Assembly: GCA_033239125.1 (NCBI GenBank)
Contig: BSWB01000004.1
Span: 61,255,501 to 61,319,500, forward strand
DNA: 64,000 nt
Origin: Fagopyrum homotropicum
Taxonomy: Eukaryota > Streptophyta > Magnoliopsida > Caryophyllales > Polygonaceae
Direction: 5' to 3'
Program-made: the position numbers and the translations under genes
Shown here: piece after piece, positions 31,301-42,742 of the stretch
How the letters are laid out: every line of letters begins with the position of its first letter
How positions within the stretch are numbered: position 1 is the stretch's first letter
Notes under the pieces: model-generated
What the model was told of the DNA's origin: nothing
Seen by the model: the letters and a program-made list of their open reading frames with translations, nothing else
Databases searched by the model: none

Positions 31301-34256
31301 TAAGGAAACGTCGGATGCACCTCAAGGATCATTAGAAGCTCCGAAAGTGATGGAACTCAAACCACTCCCTACTCATCTAAGGTACGCTTTCCTTGGATCT
31401 AATTCTACCTTTCCGGTCATTGTTAGCTCCGAACTAAGCATAGATGAACATGAACAGCTCATGATTGTCCTTAGAAAACATAGAAAAGCCATAGGCTACA
31501 CTATTGAGGACTTGGTAGGAATTAAACCCTCCCTATGTATGCATAAGATACTAATGGAGGAGGACTTTAGAACTTCAAGACAACCTCAAAGGCGGTTGAA
31601 TCCGACCATGAAGGAGGTTGTCAAGAAGGAAATTCTTAAACTTCTTGATGCAGGTATCATCTATCCTATCTCCGATAGCAAGTGGGTGAGTCCAGTTCAA
31701 GTAGTTCCGAAGAAGGGAGGAATGACGGTCATCACCAACAAGAACAACGAACTCATTCCTACCCGAACCGTAACTGGATGGCGAATGTGTATAGACTACC
31801 GCAAGCTCAACAACGCAACGCGGAAGGATCACTTTCCATTGCCATTCATCGATCAAATGCTTGAAAGGTTAGCACAACATTCACATTTTTGCTACCTTGA
31901 CGGTTATAGTGGTTTCTTTCAGATCCCGATACATCCGGATGATCAAGAGAAGACCACATTCACGTGCCCTTGGGGTACGTTCGCCTATAGGAGAATGCTG
32001 TTCGGGCTTTGCAACGCCCTAGCCACCTTTCAATGGTGCATGATGGCCATCTTCTCCGAATACATAGAGGAAATCATGGAAGTCTTCATGGACGACTTCT
32101 CCGTATACGGTTCCTATTTTAACGATTGCCTTTCTAACCTTTCTCTTGTTTTACAAAGATGTGAAGACACTAACCTAGTTCTTAATTGGGAGAAGTGTCA
32201 ATTCATGGTTAAGGAAGGAATCGTATTAGGTCACTTAGTCTCTAGTAGAGGGATAGAGGTAGACAAGGCTAAGATAGAGACCATAGAGAAACTTCCTCCC
32301 CCAATTTCGGTGAAAGGGATAAGAAGTTTCCTAGAACATGCCGGATTTTATAGATGTTTCATTAAGGACTTTTCTAAGATATCAAAACCTCTCACTAATC
32401 TATTGATGAAGGATGCGGTTTTTGAGTTTTCGCAGGAATGTTTGGATGCGTTTAATACCATCCGGCAAGCTCTAATTTCAGCACCTATTATCCAACCCCC
32501 GGATTGGACTCTCCCCTTCGAGATTATGTGCGATGCTAGTGACGTAGCTATTGGAGCTGATCTTGGACAACGAAAGGAAGGGCGAACCCATGCCATATAC
32601 TATGCTAGCAAGACGCTAGACGAAGCACAGCTCAACTACGCCACTACCGAAAAAGAGTTCCTAGCCATTGTCTACGCTATTGACAAGTTTCGCTCTTATC
32701 TTGTAGGTGCAAAGGTGATTGTCTACACGGATCATGCTGCGATCCGGTACCTCCTTGCGAAGAAAGACGCGAAACCAAGGATGATTAGATGAATTCTTCT
32801 CCTACAAGAATTCGATCTTGAGATCCGCGACAAGAAAGGTTCAGAAAATTCTGTTGCGGATCATTTGAGTCATCTAACACATCTAGGGGACGACCATCTA
32901 CCCATTGATGACTCCTTTCCGGACGAACACTTACACATCATAGAGGAGTGCATCAACGTGATCTCCAAAGGTAACGAACCATGGTTTGCTGATTTTGTTA
33001 ACTATTTGGTTTGTCAGGAGACACCGCCCGGACTATCCTACGCACAAAGGAAGAAGTTCTTTAAGGACGTCCGGGAATACTATTGGAACGAGCCTCTCCT
33101 CTTTAAGAGAGGTCCGGATGGCATCATCCAGCGACGTGTGCCGGAAGATGAAATGCAAAGTGTCATCCGCCATTGTCATTCACTACCTTGTGGAGGACAC
33201 GCTAGTTCGAACAAGACTAGCGCAAAGGTATTGCAATCTGGATTTTATTGGCCTACTTTATTTAGAGATGTGCAATCCTTTGTTTCTTGCTGCGATGCTT
33301 GTCAAAGAACAGGCAATATTTTTAGAAGGAACGAGATGCCCCTCAACAACATCCAAGAGGTGGAGATTTTCGACGTTTGGGGAGTTGATTTCATGGAACC
33401 ATTCCCATCTTCTTGTGGAAACCAATACATACTATTGGCGGTATATTACGTTTCTAGATGGGTGGAAGCAATTGCCTCTCCCACAAATGATGCCATGGTG
33501 GTGGTTAAGTTCTTCAACAAGACCATCTTTCCGCAATTTGGAACACCAAGGACGATCATTAGTGATGGAGATTCTCACTTCATAGCCCGTCGCTTTGAAG
33601 CTCTTCTAGCTAAGTATGGGGTTACTCACAAGATCGCTACCCCTTACCATCCACAAACAAGTGGACAAGTTGAGATCTCAAATAGGGAGATCAAAGGAAT
33701 TCTAGAGAAGACGGTTTCAAGTACTAGGAAGGATTGGTCCTTGAAGCTAGATGATGCGTTATGGGCGTACCGGACTGCGTACAAGACTTCCATAGGAACC
33801 ACACCATACAACCTTGTGTATGGGAAGTCTTGTCACTTGCCGGTGGAGCTGGAGCACAAAGCGTTTTGGGCTATCAAGTGGCTGAATTTCGGCATGAAGG
33901 AAGCGGGAGAGAAGCGTCTCCTAAACATCAACAAGCTGGATGAACTTCGCTTGAACGCCTATGAAAACGCCAAGATCTACAAGGAAAGAGCAAAGCGTTG
34001 GCATGATAAGCATATCATTCCAAAGGACTTCAAAGAAGGAGATCAAGTTCTCCTCTTCAATTCAAGACTTCGCCTCTTTCCAGGTAAGCTTAAATCCCGT
34101 TGGACCGGACCTTTTCTAATTAAGCGTATTTTCCCCCATGGTGCAGTTGAAGTATGGGGTGAAGCTAGCGGAAGTTTTAAGGTGAACGGCCAACGACTCA
34201 AGAAGTATACGCCGGAACTCCAAGCTGAGGAGTTTGCGCCTACCGCTCTCGAATAG
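28387..34256 (+). pseudogene. gag-pol: E3 gag-pol polyprotein gene, nearly intact but with three lesions
   Basis: The start MRRSRNTEDL is as in E1. Gag coiled coil and capsid run to about 29600, with an Asn-rich tract at 29627-29790. The conserved linker block is at about 30205-30395, protease DLGAS near 30549, RT with FMDD near 32085-32096, and RNase H ('CDASD', 'TEKEF', 'YTDH') to about 32790. Integrase (zinc region near 33170-33310, D,D-35-E core) runs to the stop at 34256. Lesions are a one-base deletion near 28880 in gag, CAG to TAG at 29856, and TGG to TGA at 32790-32792 at the end of RNase H. Several missense changes at otherwise constant sites are seen, for example 'DFMEPF' for DFMGPF and 'GADLGQ' for GAVLGQ. 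Repaired length would be about 1956 residues. As it stands it cannot supply pol functions. Confidence 0.93.
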
Positions 34257-34297
34257 GTGCGAGACTGGTCTAGCTACGGACCTTAAACAAAGCGCTT

Positions 34298-34315
34298 CTT
34301 GGGAGGCAACCCAAG
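34298..34315 (+). ncRNA. Conserved pol-env stem-loop (E3)
   Basis: CTTGGG-AGGCAA-CCCAAG, identical to the E1, E2 and E4 copies. Confidence 0.75.
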
Positions 34316-34498
34316 GTATTGCATTTTCGTTTTTGTTTTCGATTCATAGTTTAGTTTAGAATAGACGTTTTCGCTTTATTTTGCCTCGATTTCTTCCGGT
34401 ATGTTCGTGTTTTTGGTTGTAGGATCAATGGAAAAGGAAAAAAGGGAGAATAATGTCGAAGAAGAGTGACGAAATTTGGACTTTGAAGCTTTACAGAA

Positions 34499-34654
34499 GG
34501 TTCCACGGTCTAAATTACGGTCGTCATAGCTACAGCGGCCGTAATTCTCAAAAGCCTTTGAAAAATCACCAAAACCACGGTTCCGTACACTTCCACGGCC
34601 GTGGAACACCCCGACAGACCGTGATTTTCAAAATTTTGCCTGCGACTATATAAG
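34499..34654 (+). promoter_or_regulatory. E3 internal promoter candidate
   Basis: Half-sites (TTCCACGG, TTACGGTCGT, GCGGCCGTAATT, CCACGGTTCCG) and perfect CCACGGCCGTGG (34593-34604) precede TATATAAG (34647-34654), which lies 438 bases before the env-like ATG. 34660-35010 holds nothing else recognisable. Confidence 0.55.
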
Positions 34655-35084
34655 CCACATTCTTCACAAATTTACCCAAAATTTTCCCCTTTCCACGACC
34701 TAGACGCCGAAACCCCACGACCTCCTCCAAATCTTCGTTTTCTAATCGTTTTCAACGATTCTTCATCCTAAACTGTAGCAAATCCAACCACGAACAAGAT
34801 CCAAGCAACAAACCGAGCGGAAATCCATCAACAAACGCGCATTTCGGGTTTTTCAATCCAAAAAAGAGGTTTATTCTTTCTTCTTGATTTTCGCGGATTT
34901 GGTTCGTTTTTGCTATAGATTTTTAGGAAGAACTGACAAAGACTGGAAGGAATTAGATTAGGACTGCTTGTTGTGGTGATTGTTGGTGAATTTGCTGAGA
35001 TTCGTGAAATTCTGAGACGAATCACGGTCTCTGGGTAAACCACGGCCGTAATTTCTCAAGAACATACCGTAATTTTGGTGAAAA

Positions 35085-36653
35085 ATGGATTTCGTAAGGA
35101 GAATGTCGGGAAGGATAAAAGAGAAGAAGGGAGAGCAGAATAAGAAAAGGAAAGGCAATCCCTCCACCTCCTCATCCTCTAGGGCACCACCACCCTCATC
35201 TCCCTCACTACCATCCTCACCTTCACCTCCATCTTCACCTCCTCACCCTAGCATCCCGACCATACATGAGAACCATCTTGATGCACTTGACCGGATCAAG
35301 GAAAGGGCAGTGATTGGTCCTAGGTATTTGTTGTTGGAGGATCTACATCCTCTCAACATAGTTGATGATCTTACATGGCTCTTGGATAGAGCCGGATTAC
35401 TTGTCTTCACGAACATTCGTGAAGACGCCTACGAGGAGATCACCCGGGAGGTTGTGACGTCTTTTGAGCACAGCCACGTAGATAGGACCGTCTCTTTCCG
35501 TCTCATGGAAAGAGACTACCATTTGAGCATAGTTGAGTTTGGGACTATCTTTGGGTTTCATGAAACCTATAACGGTCGATTTCCGAGTGGAGTTTACCCC
35601 AAGAACTTTTGGGAGGAAGTGGCTATGGTTTATGCCGACGAGGACCGTTGGCAACCTGCTGATACCAAGGCTAGATTGATGTACCATCTAGCCTTGAAGA
35701 TAGCTCACCGCGTTCTTTCGGAGTGTCTCTTTCCTAGGACGGAGACGCCCCAAAAGATCAAGACGGATGAGCTATTCTTGCTCTATTGTATGCTATATGG
35801 ACGCCGTGCAGATTGTGCTACTCTCTTTGCGGCTACGATGAGCAAACTCAAGAATAAGAAGAAGGGGAACATCGGGTATGGTGGGATAGTTACCCACATT
35901 GCTAGGAGTTTTGGTATGGATTTTTCTACTTGCACCCGCATACCGGCCGTTCCTTTAGGGCTACATGCATTCATGGTTAGGGGTCTCATTTTCCCCACAC
36001 ATGGAGGTCCGCCTTATGCGGGCATGCCTTGGGAGACCAGGACGGGTAGGGGTATAGAGTGGCTGCCGGAGTATTCCATTATGGCGGGACGCCATAATTG
36101 GAAGGAGACGTTCGCTGCGATGCATGCGAACAGGATAGTAGCTCCCCCTTACGTCCCACCGCCGGTTGTAGAGGAGGAGGATATGGGAGATCAGTTCGAG
36201 AGTGGAGGAGGAGCGGAACACGAGTTTGGCACGTTTCCGGACCAGCCGGAGGCGGCCCCAGATGTACCTCGACGCTCTCCACGTCCAGCTAGAGCCTCAG
36301 GCTCGTCATCTCGCCGCGCTAGCGTGAGTGAGAGGCCCACGTGGATGACCACACCTCCCACATGGTATGCCACCCCACCTCCTTGGTCCACGGAGCAGCC
36401 AGCAGCACCACCAGCACCAGCACCATCCGATGCCCCAGCATGGTACAGTCACGCCCCGGGATGGTACGAGCAGATGCCGGATTGGGCTACCGGACTTTCA
36501 GAGAGAGTTGGAGCGTTGGAGATCCGGGCGGATGCTAGAGACGGACGCTTAGACGACCTTGACCACATGATGAGGGACGTCTACCGCCAGCAGTTTGGGC
36601 GGTTCTATGATCCGAGTTTCTCCCCATTCCCACCTCCGCCGGCGCCGCAGTGA
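35085..36653 (+). CDS. E3 Athila ORF-1 ('env-like') protein, intact, 522 aa
   Basis: The ATG follows the composite hairpin and gives MDFVRRMSGRIKEKK. Residues 1-26 are strongly basic and look like a nuclear localisation signal. Residues 27-60 are a Ser/Pro-rich spacer. Residues 75-350 are a conserved core with 'RYLLLEDL', 'TWLLDRAGL', 'VSFRLMERDY', 'EFGTIFGF' and 'LSECLFPRTETPQKIK'. Residues 380-470 are rich in Arg, Ser, Pro and Trp ('PTWYATPPPW', 'PAWYSHAPGWYEQ'). Residues 471-503 form a short coiled coil ('LSERVGALEIRADAR'). The tail is PSFSPFPPPPAPQ. I find no signal peptide, furin-like site or membrane helix, so an envelope role is not supported by sequence. It belongs to the ATHILA ORF-1 family. 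It may be expressed from its own upstream TATA box. Confidence 0.87.
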   Translation: MDFVRRMSGRIKEKKGEQNKKRKGNPSTSSSSRAPPPSSPSLPSSPSPPSSPPHPSIPTIHENHLDALDRIKERAVIGPRYLLLEDLHPLNIVDDLTWLLDRAGLLVFTNIREDAYEEITREVVTSFEHSHVDRTVSFRLMERDYHLSIVEFGTIFGFHETYNGRFPSGVYPKNFWEEVAMVYADEDRWQPADTKARLMYHLALKIAHRVLSECLFPRTETPQKIKTDELFLLYCMLYGRRADCATLFAATMSKLKNKKKGNIGYGGIVTHIARSFGMDFSTCTRIPAVPLGLHAFMVRGLIFPTHGGPPYAGMPWETRTGRGIEWLPEYSIMAGRHNWKETFAAMHANRIVAPPYVPPPVVEEEDMGDQFESGGGAEHEFGTFPDQPEAAPDVPRRSPRPARASGSSSRRASVSERPTWMTTPPTWYATPPPWSTEQPAAPPAPAPSDAPAWYSHAPGWYEQMPDWATGLSERVGALEIRADARDGRLDDLDHMMRDVYRQQFGRFYDPSFSPFPPPPAPQ

Positions 36654-37998
36654 TTGATGCATGACCGTTCGTTTTAGACATTCCCGCCACCACTTTGTGA
36701 GTTTCTTTTTCTTTTCTTTCTTTTCTTTCTTTCTTTTGAACATTAGGGACAATGTTCGTCCTAAGTATGGGGTGGGATGTACTAAAAAGTTTGTAATAAC
36801 TCTACTTACTATGTTCGCTTTCATTTGAGACTATCATTGCATGTTATTATGTGTTGCACGTTTCCTTATTGCATTGCATGAAAAGTGACTTGAAAAACCC
36901 ATAAAAATTGAACAATTTTGAAAACTTTGAGCTTCTAATGAATTGAGATGATTTCCATGATAATCACTACTTGTGAAATGAGTTTGATGACAATTGCATG
37001 CTTAAAAGGATTGTGAATTGAAAAGAATTTGAATGAATGAATTTTACCTCTTTTGCAAGTTTTATAATGTGAAAATGTTACCTAAATCATGCTAGGAAAT
37101 TGAAGTTGAAATCACGTTATAAGTTCCTATACTTCTTGTTGAAATGATTAAGGCAATTCGATACTTTCTTTCTTCTTTCTTTGATCATCTAGCTCCTCAT
37201 TGAAATATTAACCTCCTTTACCTATCCGGGAATTTGGAGAAGTGAATGAGAAAAAGGCATGTTTGATGTGGGAGGGCCATGAGAGCAATTATTTGCAATC
37301 AATTGAATAGAAAGAAATTGTAGGTTTGGGGAAGTCAATCATGACGATGAGTAACTCGGCACCATTCACATAGCCGGGTGTTTGTGTCTTGCCAAAGTCG
37401 GATTGAGCGATATTCCTAACGGATTATGGTATGTGCGCTAAGGGTTTGAGGCATCTCTTGAAAAATTGAGAAACGCCAATCTCCTAGGCTTCGGTTTTTG
37501 TGCACCTCTATCCATAACTCCAAAAGTAAAGTCGAAAAATGAGAAGAAGAGAGCGAAGCTCTAAGTTGAAGTGTTGCGGGAACCGCATAAGAAGAAGAAG
37601 GTAGTTGTCCACTTTCCCGGATTTATGCACCACTTTCCCTTAAAGTTTTCCCTTCCCTTCCATATTCTAGACCTTTTCTTTGAAAGTCCTTAAGATCAAA
37701 AGAATGTTATATGACTTGGTGATCTAAATTGAAGTTTCTTGTGATTGATTTTGATAATGTTTGAAGGTTATAATGCTTGTTTAGAAGTTAAGTTGGTTCA
37801 TGAATTTTCTTTGCTTTTTACTCTTTGATTGAGTGTGTGAAAGTTTGAAGAACGATTGAAGCAAGGTTTGAGAATGATCTATTCTTTAGAAGTCACATTC
37901 ATCCAAAAAAAAGGTACACATATTTCATCCTAACTCTTGTCTAAAGCTTTTTGAAAGACCTTGCTTAGGGACAAGCAAGTGTTAAGTATGGGGTTATT
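36654..37998 (+). other. E3 3' non-coding tail with two hairpin/purine modules
   Basis: After the stop there is a TTTC tract (36708-36737). Module 1 is GAACATT-AGGGAC-AATGTTC (36738-36757) plus AAGTATGGGG (36763-36772). About 1.2 kb of non-coding sequence follows. Module 2 is CTTGCTT-AGGGAC-AAGCAAG (37960-37979) plus AAGTATGGGG (37984-37993), six bases before the 3' LTR. The second purine motif is the likely plus-strand primer site. Confidence 0.75.
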
Positions 37999-39767
37999 TG
38001 TTAGCATGAAATATTGTGATATTTTAGGCACGTTTTCTAAACGTATTTGATTCATATTTATAGTCTTTGATTGAACTTTGTGCATATGTGAGCTAGTATT
38101 ACCTATATTGTCGATATGGATGTCTACACTAGTTCTATGTTGATTATAGGTGATTTGGAGCTATTTCCGAACGGAATCGAGCAAAAGAGGAGTTGATTGA
38201 GTTTGTCCATAGATTGAAGACATTCTTTGGAAGCAAAATGGAGTTTTAGCTTGAGGAATGCACGAGGCTAGGGAAGAATTACGTTCTTGCCCTAAACCAC
38301 GCTCTAAAATACGGCCGTACTACGAACCACGTTCAGTTCCACGGCCGTGGAACCTTGCAAGAGAGGCGTGATGCATTCCACTAACTTACACGGCCGTGGA
38401 ATATATGGTGCAAACCGTATTTATATCCACGCTCTAAATTACGGTCGTGGAACACTTCCACGACCGTGATCTTGGCAAATCTTTTCGCCACACTTTGAAG
38501 CCACGATCTTTTAAAGATTGGGCCGGGCCGACATTTTGCCCTGCACTATAAAAAGACGGATGAAGCAAGATTCCATCATCTTCGCTTAGGGGGAATTTCG
38601 GCAATCCACATTCTATCAACGCATAAACCGGCTACACTTCATTTAGCCTTGCTTGGAATCATTGACATCTCTTTGGGAGATCGAAGTTCGTGTTTGGGAA
38701 TTGCCCTAATCTCGCACTTTTGGTGGAGATTGCTGTTGAGATCTCCGGATTGGCGGAAGATCGAAGTTTTTGGAAGATTTTGCAAGAAGATCTCTCTTCT
38801 TGTTTAGGTTTGATTTGGAAAACGGATTGACATCCCGTTTTCCCTTCTTTCCTAAGGTTGTGATTGTTTGTTTTACTTTGAATCCTTTGACAATACTTGT
38901 TCTCTTTGTGACTTTGAGATTAGTTTGGAGATTATGGAAAGTTCTTGAAAGTTTTCATCTTTCTATCTTCTAATTCTTGAATTGATATCAACATGACTGT
39001 TATTGGCTAAAAACCCTTAACAATTCTAAGGTGAAGGGTTGATAGTTGTGGCTTAGATGATGATAGATCGATCGTAAACAGATTAGACCCTGAGAGTTAT
39101 AGAGAAACGCCGACAACCCTAAATTACGGCCTGTTCTTGAGTCCACAGCCGTGGAACCTCAAGAACTAACCGTAATTTCCCTTAAGTCTACGAACTTGCT
39201 TTTACTTTAATCCAAAGTTAAAGATTTGCTTTAACTTAGTTTAGACTTGTCTTTTCTAGGTGGTAGTGAAGCCTCAACAACCTCTATCTCGATTGTGAGT
39301 GTCAAAACCTCAATCGGTTAAGTTAGTCTTGATCCTTGGGTTACAAGTTTGGGTATTTGACACTAATTTTCACCTTTAGAATCTTTCTATATTGAGCCTC
39401 AACAACCTGTATAGAGAGTGCCTTGTAGGTGAGTTACATAAGGTTTTTGGAACTTCAGCGTACGATTACCTTGCATTAGTATACCTTTGCATATCTCAAC
39501 TCTGTCTTTATATCATTAAGTATATCTTGAATCGATTGCCACAGCTGGATACTTGGATCTTTAGGATTGTTGTTTTCCTAATATTTACAAAACTCTCATA
39601 TTTACTCGCTTGATAACCTGCAATCGAATTTGTTTCCCACCCAAATCCCTGTGTTCGATACTCTGGAATTCTTGCTTAGCTACGTCAATCCGTACACTGC
39701 GGGTTCGCTGCTTGATTCTAGTTTTATAAATTTAAAACTTATTTGCACACACCTTTAGGGGCGAACA
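37999..39767 (+). repeat. E3 3' LTR (family A, 1769 bp)
   Basis: TGTTAGCATG to GGGGCGAACA. It is complete, with a palindrome cluster at about 38310-38470 (CCACGGCCGTGG at 38339-38350), TATAAAAA at 38547-38554 and the composite hairpin at about 39123-39180. It ends TTTAGGGGCGAACA, whereas E1 and E2 end CTAAGTGGCGAACA, so E3 is a slightly different subfamily. Confidence 0.96.
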
Positions 39768-41010
39768 TGGGGTGTGACTAAAAGTTTGTAATAACTCTTA
39801 CTCACTATGCTTGCTTCTATCGAGACTATCTTGCATGTTCATTATATTGTTGCACGTTTCATTATTGCATTGCATAAAAAAGAAATTGAAAAAAACCATA
39901 AAAATTGAAAAATTTTGAAAATTTTGTGCTTCTAAGGAATTGAGATGATTTCCATGATAATCGCTACTTGTGAATTGAGTTTGATGACAATTGCATGCTT
40001 AAACAAATAGTGAATTGAAAAGAATTTGAATGAGTTGATTATGCCTCTTTTGCAAGTTTCATAATGTGATGAATGTTACTTAAATCATGTTGAGGAATTG
40101 AAGTTGAAATCGCACTATAAGTTCGTATGCTTCTTGTTGAGATGATTAAGGCAATTCGATTTTTCTTCCTTCTTTCTTTGATCATTTATCCCCTCATATA
40201 AATTATGACCTCCTTTACCTATCCGGGAATTTGGAGGAGTTGATTGAAAAAGGCATGTATGATGTGGGAGGGCCATGAAAGCAATACTTTGCATTCAAAG
40301 GAATAGAAAGAAATTGTAGGTTTGGGGAAGTCAATCATGATGATGAGTAACTCGGCACCATTCACATAGCCGGGTGTTTGTGTCTTGCCAAAGTCGGATT
40401 GAGAGATATTCCTAGCGGATTATGGTATGTGCGCTAAGGGTTTGAGGCATCTCATAAAAATTGAGAAACGCCAATCTCCTAGGCTACGGTTTTTGTGCAC
40501 CTCTATCCATAACTCCAAAAGTAAAGTCGAAAAATGAAAGGAAGAGAGCGAAGCTCTAAGTTGAAAGTGTTGCGGAAACCGCAAGAGAAGAAGAAAAGAG
40601 TAGTTGTCCACTTTCCCGGATTCATGCACCACATTCCTTAAAGTTTCCTTCCCTTTCCACATTCTAGACCTTTTTCTTTGAAAGTCCTTAAGATCAAAAG
40701 AATGTTATATGACTTGGTGATCTAAATTGAAGTTTCTTATGATTGATTTTGATAATGTTTGAAGGTTATGATGCTTGTATGGAATTTTAATTGATTTATG
40801 AGCTTTCTTCACTCTTTACTCTTTGATTAAGTGTATGAAAGTCTTATAAACGATTGAAGCAAGGTTTGAGAATGATCTATTGATTAAAAGGCACATCTAT
40901 CCAAAAGAAGTATTGCTTTGAGAAGGTACACATATTTCATCCTAACTTTTGTTTTAAAGCTTTTGAAAGACCTTGCTTAGGGACAAGCAAGTGGCAAGTA
41001 TGGGGTTATT
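39768..41010 (+). other. E2 3' non-coding tail, part after E3
   Basis: It starts with the TGGGG duplication and continues the E2 tail. No gene is seen; the minus-strand frame at 40420-40662 repeats at 49771-50013 in E1 and has no known family. It ends with CTTGCTT-AGGGAC-AAGCAAG (40972-40991) and AAGTATGGGG (40996-41005), six bases before the LTR. Confidence 0.8.
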
Positions 41011-42737
41011 TGTTAGCATGAAATATTGTGATATTTTAGGCACGTTTTCTAAGTGTATTTGATCCATATTGATAGTCATTGATTGAGCATTGATGCATTT
41101 GTGAGCTAGTTTGTCTATAATGTCGATATAGAGATCTACACAAGCTTTATGTTGATTATAGGTAATTGAGAGCTATTTCCGAACGGAATTGAGCAAGGAT
41201 GAGTTTGATTGAGCATGTCTATGGATTGAGGACATTCCTAGGAGCTAAAGGAGTGTCAACTTGAAGAATGCACGAGGCTAAGGAAGAATCACGTTCTTGC
41301 CCTAAACCACGCTCTAAAATACGGCCGTACTACTTTCCACGTTCAAGTCCACGGCCGTGGAACCATGGCAAGGGAAGCGTGGTTCATTCCAGTAACTTCT
41401 ACGGCCGTGGAGAAGATGGTTCAAACCGTGTTGATTTCCACGCTCTAAATTACGGCCGTGGAACCCTTCCACGACCGTGATCTTGGCGATCTTTTTCGCC
41501 ATACTTTAAGCCACGATCTCCTACGCAATTGGGCCGGGCCGATATTTTATCTTACACTATAAAAGGACGGACGAAGAGAGATTCCGTCACCTCGCTTTAG
41601 ACCTTCGCTTATGCAAAAACGCATCTTACACTTGCGCTTGGAATTGCCCTAATTTCGCATTTGGCGGAAGTTGTGTTTGAGAGATTTTGGCGCATTGCTA
41701 TTGTGATTTTCGGATTGACGGAAGATCGAAGATTCGGAAGATTGTTCGCAAGGAGATTTCGCTTCTTGCTTAGGTTTGATTTAGAAGACGGATTGACATT
41801 CCGTTCTTCCTTCTTATCTAAGATTTGTGTTTGTTTGTGTTATCCCGAATCTAGTGACGATTATTGTTCTTGATTGTGACTTTGAGACTGATTTGAGAGT
41901 TATTAAAGGTTTCCGGAAGTTTTCATCTTTTAATCTTTTAATTCTTGAATTTGATATCAATATGACTATTGTTGGCTAAAAACCCTTAACAATTCTAAGG
42001 TGAAGGGTTAATAGTTGTGGCTTAGATGATGATAGATCGATCGTAAACAGATTGAATCCTGAGAGTTAGAGAGAATCGCCGACAACCCTGATCCACGGTC
42101 TGTTCTTGAGCTTCCATGGCCGTGGAACTCAAGAACTACCCGTAATTTTGTGTTAAGTTACGAACTTGCTTTTACTTTAATCCAAAGTTAAAGATTTGCT
42201 TTAACTTAGTTTAGGCTTGCCTTTTCTAGGTGGTAGTGAAGCCTCAACAACCTCTACCTCGATTGTGAGTGTCACAACCGTAATCGGTTTAGTTAGTCTT
42301 GATCCTTGGATTACAAGTTTGGGTATTTGACATTAATTCTCATCTTTAGAACCTTTTTATATTGAAGTCTCAACAACCTTTATAGAGAGTGTCTTGTAGG
42401 TGAGTCATATAAGGTTTTTGGAACTTCACCGTACGATTACCTTACATTAGCATACCTTTGCATATCTTAACTCCGTCCTTATATCATTAGTATATCTTGA
42501 ATCGATTGCCATAGCTGGATACTTGGATCTTTAGGATTGTTGTTTTCCCGATAATTCGAAAAGCTCTTACAATTACTTGCTTGATAATCTATAACTGAAT
42601 TTGTTCCCCCCAAATCCCTGTGTTCGATACTCTGGAATTCTTGCTTAACTATATCGATCCGTACACTGCGGGTTCGCTTGCTTGATTCTAGTTTTATAAA
42701 TTTAAAGCTTATTTGCACGCACGCTAAGTGGCGAACA
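41011..42737 (+). repeat. E2 3' LTR (family A, 1727 bp)
   Basis: Same length as the 5' LTR. TATAAAAG lies at 41558-41565 and perfect CCACGGCCGTGG at 41349-41360. The central palindrome of its composite hairpin is mutated to CCATGGCCGTGG (about 42115). The frame at 41661-41873 is not a gene. Confidence 0.96.
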
Positions 42738-42742
42738 GGATC

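Larger units (their letters stand above)
25223..39767 (+). mobile_element. E3: Athila-type (family A) element inside E2
   Basis: It is the innermost full element, with all parts in order. About 10 substitutions by eye separate its LTRs over 1128 aligned bases (about 0.9%), the lowest of the three. Its 5' LTR has lost about 560 bp including the TATA box and then received a family-B element, now a solo LTR. gag-pol has one frameshift and two stops. The env-like gene is intact. Without the solo LTR it is about 12.7 kb. Confidence 0.95.
14942..42737 (+). mobile_element. E2: Athila-type (family A) element inside E1, split by E3
   Basis: Both LTRs are 1727 bp and differ at about 26 positions by eye (about 1.5%), mostly transitions. 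The primer site, gag-pol, env-like gene and 3' tail are all present. gag-pol has at least four stops and two frameshifts, and the env-like gene one stop. E3 occupies 25223-39767. Without E3, E2 is about 13.2 kb. Confidence 0.95.
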
